This document shows positions 57,273 through 64,000 of a stretch of 64,000 nucleotides of DNA, one piece after another (the stretch's first letter is position 1; each line of letters begins with the position of its first letter). The position numbers were made by a program, and so were the translations under genes. The stretch comes from Chelonoidis abingdonii. Its lineage: Eukaryota; Chordata; Testudines; Testudinidae. The notes under the pieces were generated by a model that saw only the letters and a list, made by a program, of their open reading frames with translations, did not search any database and was not told where the DNA came from. The stretch lies in NCBI RefSeq assembly GCF_003597395.2, contig NC_133774.1, forward strand, positions 43,398,400-43,462,399, written 5' to 3'.

Positions 57273-58299
57273 TACAGGAGGAACCTGCAGTGGTGCACAC
57301 AAAGAGGTGCCACCTAGTACCTCTCCATTTTACAATAATTCATCTTCCTCACCTGGTGAGCTATTATGCCACCAACGCTAGCAATGGCAGCAGATGATTT
57401 CACCCACTTTCAAAACCTATTTAAAAGGGTAGCTAGCGAGCTCCAGATCTCTGTGGAGGAGGTGACAGACTCACGAAATGACAGACCTCTTGCAACCTTT
57501 GGCTTCCTCCAAGATTGCTCCTTCCGATCAACAGAGCTGTCATAGACCTGGTCAAGAATATCTGGCAAACCCCAGCCGCTATACGCCCGACCTGCAAGAG
57601 AGCAGATCATAAATACTATGTCCCCTCCAAGGGCTCAGTTTCTTTTCACACATCCAGCACCAAACTCACTGGTAGTGGAAGCAACAAACCAAAGAAATAA
57701 GCAGCAGCATTTACGGCCTACTCCTTCTGACAGACAGTAAAAGAATGGACTTATTTGGCTGCAAGGTTTATGCATCCTTCACACTGCAATTCAGGGTGGC
57801 AAACTATGCTGCCCTCCTAGCCAAATATGACTGTAGAAACTACAGGAAACTTGTGGAATTTATTAACAATATCCAGAAGAGAAGAGACAGGAATTCATGG
57901 CAGTGGTCTCTGGAGGACAAATCATTTCCCACATGGCACTCTAGGCTGCCCTTTGATACTGCGGACTTTGCAGCCAGGTCCACCATGACAGACGTTGTGT
58001 CAGGCTTCATGGTTCAGCTCTTTCCCATGTGAGATACAGAACACATGGAGGATCTCCCCTTCGACGGTGAGAAATTATTTTCAGCAAAGACCAATGAGGT
58101 GCTGCACACATGAAGAATTCCAGGGCTATGCTGAGATCTCTTGTCATCCATACACTGGCCTCTAGAAGGAGACAATATAGGTATCAGTCTTACCAATGCC
58201 CTGAATACCCAGCATACACACAACAACAATAACAACGGCGATATGATCAGTAACAGCATCAATGCCAGAGACTTAGTGATGACATCCTCCATCATCAGC

Positions 58300-59830
58300 A
58301 GTGTCCCGACCTCCTCCACCTAGCAAGCAGATTTGAAGCCTTGGTCGAGCACATAGAAGATCTCCCCATCCACTCCAGCATTCACACTAATTACTCAGCC
58401 CTTGGTCACAGCTTGCTCCTATTTTATGACAACTGGCAAGCCATCACTACAGACAGGTGGGCCCTAGAGGTTATCAGATTGGGCTATACTATGCCCTTCT
58501 TGTCTGTATCTCCTCCGCCCACCTCCCCATCTTGTCCCTCTTCAGGGAGCCCATCACCACTACTTTTCCACCAAAAGGTATAACAACATCTGTAACTAGG
58601 AGCAGTGGAGCAGGTACCCGATCAGCACAGGGAGAGGTTTTTTACTCTCACTGTTTTTTGATGAAAAAGTGGAGGATGGTGACCCCTTCTCTACCTCAGG
58701 CAATTCAATAAGTTCATCAAAAAGCAAAAATTCAAAATGGTTACCTTGACGTTATTCCCGTGCTGGAGCAGGGAGATTGGTTTTTGGCCCTCGACCTGTG
58801 GAATGCTTATTTTCACGTAACTATACACCTTGCCCACACACAGTTTCTGGGAACAAACCACTGCCAATACAGGGTTCTACCCATTGGCCTCTCAACAGCA
58901 CCTTGCATCTTCTCCAAGATGATTGAAGTGTTTATCGCACATCTCAGGAGAAAAGGCATAATAATCTTCCTTTACCTGGATGATTGCCTCCTCAAATCAC
59001 AAACTTGTGAGGAAGCCATCTGATCCACACAGATGACCATCAAATGCTTCTAGGGCCTTGGCATGCAAACAAATCCACGTTAATTGCTACTCAACATCTG
59101 GAGTTCATGGGTGCGTACCTCAACTCCACAACTGGCATCATCATAAAGAATCTGTTCGCCAAACTGTGGAACAGGTCACAGCTCACGATTGCCTACAGTT
59201 TCTAGGCCACATGCGCTTTTGTGGTCAAGAACGCACGCTTGTACTTGTGGTGCCTAAATGTTGGGCTAGCTACAGTCTACAACCAAATGTACACAGACTA
59301 AACAAACTTCTCACCATGCCTACCAAGATCAAGGACTCACTTATATGGTGGACTTGACCATACAACCTCTGCTCTGAGGTTCCGTTTTTACAGGAATCCC
59401 CTTCAGTTATAATTACTACAGACACATCCCTCATTGGTTGGGGTGCACAGCTGGGACACCATACCACTCAAGGCCTATGGTCCCCTACAGAGACCTCACT
59501 ACATATAAATTATTTTAGAGCACCAATGGATTGCAACACCTGCCTCCACTTTCTCTTGCTCATCAAGAACCAAAAGATCAGGATCGTGGCTGACATTGCT
59601 TGTACGTTTTATATAAACCGGCAAGGGAGAGCTTGATCCCGTTCACTTTGCACCGAGGCTATGGAACTTTGGAATTGGTGCCTCCAACACAATATCGATA
59701 TCTCCACCTTGTACCTGCCCAGTGCACAAAATACCACAGTGGACAAACTCAGCTGATCCTTCTCTCTTGACCACGAATGGGAGATAAACAACACCATCCT
59801 ACACAACATCATCTTTTAAAACCTGGGGTT
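58300..59830 (+). pseudogene. DIRS reverse transcriptase and RNase H, broken
   Basis: The enzyme that copies the element's RNA. N-terminal pieces appear from about 58430 (ITTDRWALEVIRLGY). From 58760 the frame reads DWFLALDLWNAYFHVTI (one catalytic Asp in LDLW.AYF), YRVLPIGLSTAPCIFSKM, and IIFLYLDDCLLKS with an intact YLDD (58973-58984). The thumb follows in broken pieces. RNase H starts near 59400 with ITTDTSLIGWGAQLG, and LYLPSAQNTTVDKLS (59712-59755) is its end block with the last acidic residue. Several stops and frameshifts lie between, although core motifs are well kept. Confidence 0.75.
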
Positions 59831-60004
59831 ATCCACAACTGGACCTGTTCATGACCAGCAAGGAATGCTCCAGAGCTGGTCTGGGAAAACATTTCATGGG
59901 AAATGTGTTTACGATCAGATGGAGCAGGAACCTACTATACTCATTCCCATCGATACTACTCCTATACAAAATAGTATTAAAAATACGAACAGCGAGGGCC
60001 CTAC

Positions 60005-61180
60005 ATGGCCCAGACAGCCTTGGTACCCACTTCTAATATGGATGTCCACTTATCCACCAATCTTCTTCCCCTCCCCCCCAAACTTATTGTCCCAATGCAG
60101 GGGCCATCTACACCACTCAAACATAGGAATGCTCCACCTCAAGGCAAGCCTCCTCAGTGGTTCTCCAATGAAGAACTCGACTGCGCTGAGCAGGTGCAAA
60201 CTGTACTATTACACAGCAGGGCGCAATATACACTCACCACCTATATCCATAAATGGTTTAGGTTCATGGCATGGTGTTCTGCCAGGCAAATTGCCCCTAC
60301 TTCTGCACCTCTTCCAGTCATACCGGACTACCTTCTGAGGCTCAAACAATCTGGGCTTTCCTTCAGCTCCATAAGGTACATGGCAGCAATTGCAGCATTT
60401 CACCAGAAGATCAGTGACACCGCTATCTTTGCCCACCGTATCACAAAAGGATTCCCTAAAGGCACCCAGACCCTGTTCCCGGACATCAGACCATTCATTC
60501 AGCCATGGGACTTAGACTTGGTCCTCACATGTTTGACTCAAAAGCCATTTGAACTGCTAGCATCTTGCTCTCTACTACACCTATCTATGAAAGCTGTGTT
60601 CTTAGTGGCAATTATATGCACCAGACGCGTAGGAGAATTTGGAGATCTCATGGCTGACCCACCACACACTTTTTAAAATTTTTTTTAAATTTTTTTTAGG
60701 ATAAAGTCATGCTCCGAATGCATCCCAAATTTCTCCTGGAGGTGCATTGGTTTTTCCACCTTAATGAACCTATCCATCTACCAGCCTTCTTTCCTAAACT
60801 GCATGCAAGGACTTTTGAAGCAGCAGTGCACACAGTTGATGTGCACAGAGCATTGTTTTTTTATTTGGATAGGACTAGGCCGTTCAGGGCTTCCCTTAAA
60901 TCACTCTGTGATTGAGATAAAAAAAAGTTTAAGGGCAAGTCGATAGCCAGCCAGAGAATATTCAGCTGGATCTCAAACTATATCCGTTTATGCTACCAAC
61001 TAAAGAAGATACGTCCTACAACTTCTATTAAGACATGCTCTCCCAGATTTGTGTCAGTCTGTTGCATTCTTGCGTAACATTCCCCTCATAGACAGGCTGC
61101 TACCTGGGCTTCGGAGCACACCTTTGCTAAACACTATGCCCTTACTCTGGGACCCTTGACTGACACTTGAATGGTCTGAC
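60005..61180 (+). pseudogene. DIRS tyrosine recombinase, broken
   Basis: The enzyme that inserts the circular copy. The N-terminal core-binding part reads QYTLTTYIHKWFRFMAW (about 60229-60280) and YLLRLKQSGLSFSSI, with YMAAIAAFH next. The catalytic part has a DLVLTCLTQKPFE stretch and then ICTRRVGEFGDL near 60616-60650, where the first catalytic Arg is expected. The frame ends near 60676 at an A/T-rich insert. It resumes at 60709 (MLRMHPKFLLEVHWF) and again near 61091 with RQAATWASEHTFAKHYA, whose Tyr (61135-61137) may be the nucleophile. The second Arg region is too damaged to read. Confidence 0.7.
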
Positions 61181-61354
61181 CTGTGCTGTCTATGACTTTC
61201 TTACCTGATCCGAAGTCCCCACTATCCTAGAGATACTGCTTTTCAGTCACCTGGAGTGGAGCACCCACAAGGACATTTCTCGATGAAGAGGAGGTTACTC
61301 AGCTGTGTAGTGCCCTCTGGGTTTTCCACTACCCACCCTCCTCCTCTCTACAAT

Positions 61355-61540
61355 GGAGACCACTCCGAAGTAGAGAAGGAACTGAGGAGTCAGGGTCGTG
61401 CACACATAGTTAAGGCACCAGCAGCTCATGAGGCCCGTACAGGTACTGCTCTGCAAATCTCCAAGCGAAGACATAGGGGCGCATGAGTACCTGGAGTGGA
61501 GCACCCACAGGGACACTCATCTCGAAGAATGTCCCTTACT
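61355..61540 (-). repeat. DIRS right inverted terminal repeat
   Basis: AGAGAAGGAACTGAGGAGTC, TTAAGGCACCAGCAGCTCATG and GGAGTGGAGCACCCACAGGG mirror the left repeat. Divergence is moderate, so the element is not recent. Confidence 0.75.
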
Positions 61541-61560
61541 GCACAGGTGAGTAACTTCCT

Positions 61561-62399
61561 GTTCTGAAAGAGGATGATAAAACCATGTGTCAGTAACTCT
61601 ACCACCATCACCACCAGCTCCTCCTGTTCCTTGATATATTTTTTGTAAAATTATTTGAGTTGGTCTCAGTAAATGTCATGAAGATAAGGTGATGGATATG
61701 TTCTATCTTGGAGTTATAGCTGCTGCTGTTCCAGTATACTAGCCAGGACCATGTAATAGAAATGTATGTTCTGAACATACATAATGTACATCAGCTCTTC
61801 ACAAGAGAGTTCTCTGTGCAGAACAGGACTTCCAAATAGAAATGGATCAAACCATTCAAGAGCAACTCCATCCCCCTTCTATCAGTGACCACAGACATTC
61901 CTGTAAAACCTTACGTTAAACTAAAATGAAGGGCAGCTGACAGGTCTGCCAAATAATTGTGGACTCTTTATCCTACTCAGTTGCTAGGAGGGGCCAGTGG
62001 AGAAACATCACACCACAGTGCTTTCAGCATTCAGATTCTCTATCTTGTAATATGTCTCCGATGCTCTCAGAGATTACCTCCTTAAATGGATACTGTCATC
62101 TCGTTTAGGCCCAAAATTTAATTTTTGTAAATGTTTTCTAGTTTTGTTGATTTACCTATTAACTGTGTTCTAGAAACCAAAATATGTTTTCTCACACTAT
62201 TTTGTGTATATGGGTTTTTGTTATATTTGAATTCAAACACTTCTCTGCAACCAAAATATTTTGGTTGGTGTATGAGAATTAAAAAAAATTAATCACTCTT
62301 ATTGTTTCTGTTCTGTTTTTTGCATTCTGCTCATGTTTGCCTTTGAGCAATAGCTGGATCATATTAATATTCAACAGTCAGCAAGAATGATTGGTTTAG
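61561..62399. other. Gene-free stretch, nothing recognised
   Basis: Ordinary non-coding sequence after the DIRS element; no borders or exons recognised. Confidence 0.4.
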
Positions 62400-62675
62400 A
62401 AATTGGACTTATCTACACTACACAGCTTTTAGCGACAGCTGTTTCACTAAAAGCCAGTGCAAGTGAACCCTCTCTATCGGTATTTTTGTTGCCAAATACT
62501 TGCAGCCCCATAAGCAGCAGTAGCTTTGTCGGCAGGAGAGCAGTCCTGCCGACAAAGCTGCATTCTCACTTGCGTTGGCAAAACTTCTGTCTTCCACGGA
62601 GGGGATTTTTTTTTTAAGTACCCATGAAAGACAAAAGTTTTTTATAAACAGTGTTGCAGTGTAGACAAACCCTTA
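62400..62675. mobile_element. MITE with perfect 16-bp hairpin
   Basis: It starts near ACTTATCTACACTACAC and ends GTGTAGACAAACCCTTA, short inverted ends of the same style as the MITEs at 16.9 and 32 kb. AGCTTTGTCGGCAGGA (62522-62537) and TCCTGCCGACAAAGCT (62544-62559) pair exactly around a six-base loop. Confidence 0.65.
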
Positions 62676-63325
62676 GGTACTATACTGCCTTATTTCCTAT
62701 AATTACTTGTCAATTATTTTTTTTTCAGTTTGATTGCATTTTCATAAGGCACTATTAGTGAGGAAAAAAATTCTATATACTCATTAAAATGAGTCTTAAC
62801 TTTTTTACAGTTCCATGTGGATTGTTATATTGAGCTCATTGCTGCATCCCTCTGAGTTTGAGATCCAAGTTCAGAAACCGATTCAGGCTGCAATGGTGTG
62901 AACTGGACAAGGCAGAGTGATTCGGGTAGGTAACGGTCTGAATGGATTGGAGAGAAGTACAATGCAAAAGTATGTCATGTTGTTGAAGATGAAGGCATGT
63001 ACACCAACGGATAGTCCTTCCTCTGATCCTGTTTTTTTGTTGTTCCACCCACCACAAATCAACAGCAAAAAAGCCTGCTCTTTTTGAGCCTTCATCTAGG
63101 GAAGGTATGGAAGAACTTGTGAGTGGCTGGTGGAGGCCCACTTCATGGAGGCTAGACCCCTGGCTCTACCCCTTCTGCCCACGGCACCACTCCCACACCC
63201 ATCGCTGGAGGAACGCAGGCTGGCTGGAGCCGCCCCAGCCACACTGCACCTCCCCTCCTGAGACCCGAAGCTGCCCTGCGGGAAAAGCTGTTGTCTCTTC
63301 CTGAAGAATCTGAGCTTTTATATGT

Positions 63326-63480
63326 GCCATGTAGGTTCTAGGGTGGCTGAGGAGGCAGTATCTGCTACTCAACTTCTCAGGTTCATCAGTAATCTCCCTG
63401 GACTCCAGGGAGACTACTGATGAACCTGGAAAGTTGAGTAGCACATACTGCCTCTTCTGCCACCCCGAAACCTGCATAGG
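63326..63480. repeat. Foldback of about 150 bp, almost no loop
   Basis: The left half (GGCAGTATCTGCTACTCAACTT..., CAGGTTCATCAGTAATCTCCCTGGA) and the right half (CTCCAGGGAGACTACTGATGAACC..., AAGTTGAGTAGCACATACTGCC) are reverse complements with a few mismatches. They are centred near 63402 and extend about 75 bases each way. A transcript would form one long stem. Origin unknown: a foldback MITE, or an inverted duplication. Confidence 0.8.
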
Positions 63481-63771
63481 GCATAATAATCAAAAATTTT
63501 CCTCATGCAAGCTGCCAAAATCCTCAACTGGGCATCTGGCAGCAGCAGTTGTGCTGGGGAGGCTTAACCTCCCCTGACCTATTATATCCATCTTTTGTGC
63601 AAGAACTGTTTTGAGAAGTGTTTTTTGCAGTTTAGTGAAAAGTGGTTGAGATGACCACTGCTGTTTTATTAATACATATGACATTTTATCTTTTGTAACT
63701 GCACACTTAAAAATGCTGTGAATATGCTGCTTTACATTTCGGTTATTTTAAAGCTGTATTTTCTGAATACA

Positions 63772-64000
63772 GGTATTGCAGAGATAAGGTGGGTGAGGCG
63801 ATCTGTGTTATTGGACCAACTTCTGTTGGGGTGAGAGACACGCTCTGGAGTCACACAGAGCTTTTCTTCAGGTCTGGAAAACATACTCTCAGCATCCCAG
63901 CGAAATGCAGGGTGAAACAGAGTGTATATAAGTACTTAGCACACATTGTAGGGGACCGTTCAAGGTAGAGCGGCCTGTTCACACCTCTTCAGTCATAGGA
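63772..64000 (-). mobile_element. Penelope-like element fragment, cut by window end
   Basis: GATAAGGTGGGTGAGG, ATTGGACCAACTTCTGTTGG and CACAGAGCTTTTCTTCAGG match a repeat I recall as the 3' region of another Penelope-like family, on the minus strand. Reversed, the piece has CTGAAGAAAAGCTCTGTG, then CAGAGC where a hammerhead would have CGAAAGC, so its ribozyme-like core is damaged. It runs off the window. Confidence 0.5.

Larger units (their letters stand above)
55130..58110 (+). pseudogene. DIRS gag-like gene, broken and interrupted
   Basis: This is the structural protein of the element. Near 55142-55200 a cysteine-rich start reads CICCLGEFHVPPKC and CAHCSKLKPRHER. A serine/threonine/proline-rich part follows (55370-55860). 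Beyond the nested transposon, AADDFTHFQNLFKRVASELQ (57390-57450), IWQTPAAIRPTCKRADHKYY (57560-57620), and from 57745 MDLFGCKVYASFTLQF and NYAALLAKYDC follow, which I recall as typical of vertebrate DIRS gag. Frameshifts and stops break all parts. The insertion at 56147-57272 splits it. Confidence 0.6.
54710..61560 (+). mobile_element. DIRS-type retrotransposon with nested insertion
   Basis: The element is framed by inverted terminal repeats of about 190 bp (54710-54905 and 61355-61540). Inside, in order on plus, are gag-like relics, reverse transcriptase with RNase H, and a tyrosine recombinase. This is the DIRS plan, which integrates through a circular intermediate without an endonuclease. 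GAGTGGAGCACCCACA recurs near 61254 and 61496, the kind of complementary region DIRS elements use at their ends. A 1.1-kb DNA transposon sits in the gag region. All genes are broken. Confidence 0.8.

Overview
This window is vertebrate nuclear DNA and most resembles a turtle or another non-avian reptile. It has no operons or compact genes, and most open frames are short and fall inside repeats. The repeat set is the main evidence: CR1 LINE 3' ends, a Penelope-like element with a hammerhead-type motif, DIRS-type tyrosine-recombinase retrotransposons, several hAT families with 8-bp target duplications, and PIF/Harbinger elements carrying both a transposase and a Myb/SANT-like partner. The turtle assignment rests on recalled resemblance of these families and is an inference.

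The one clear sign of a host gene is a CpG island at about 18.15-19.3 kb. It has GC boxes, inverted CCAAT boxes, an ETS-like site and a strong plus-strand splice donor after 19231. It looks like the promoter and non-coding first exon of a gene I cannot name. If so, much or all of 19.2-64 kb may be its first intron. A possible 75-bp coding exon at 14084-14158 is the only other candidate host exon.

Layout. 1-6.3 kb: a hAT-like MITE, a Penelope-like element made of two inverted parts flanked by a 13-bp duplication, and a local duplicated and inverted repeat block. 6.3-10.3 kb: an old 4-kb Harbinger element (Myb relic on +, transposase relic on -). 10.3-18 kb: mostly unrecognised DNA with an LTR-like module and two MITEs. 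18-19.3 kb: the CpG island. 19.3-43 kb: intron-like AT-rich DNA with two copies of one hAT MITE family, a CR1 interrupted by a foldback hAT, a GC-rich hAT, small MITEs, a long foldback at 36.2-37.1 kb, a LINE fragment and a SINE-like unit. 43.1-50 kb: a rearranged Harbinger composite, a broken BED-finger exon, and a second Harbinger element whose transposase frame is continuous but has four stops and a lost catalytic acidic residue. 50-54 kb: a second CR1, a GC-rich hAT and a recombinase relic. 54.7-61.6 kb: a degraded DIRS element (gag, RT/RNase H, tyrosine recombinase, inverted terminal repeats) with a Tigger-like DNA transposon nested in its gag region. 61.6-64 kb: a hairpin MITE, a roughly 150-bp foldback, and the edge of another Penelope-like copy.

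None of the transposon genes looks able to make a full protein. The layering (hAT in CR1, Tigger-like in DIRS, rearranged or nested Harbinger pieces) records successive insertions. No rRNA, convincing tRNA gene or CRISPR array was seen.
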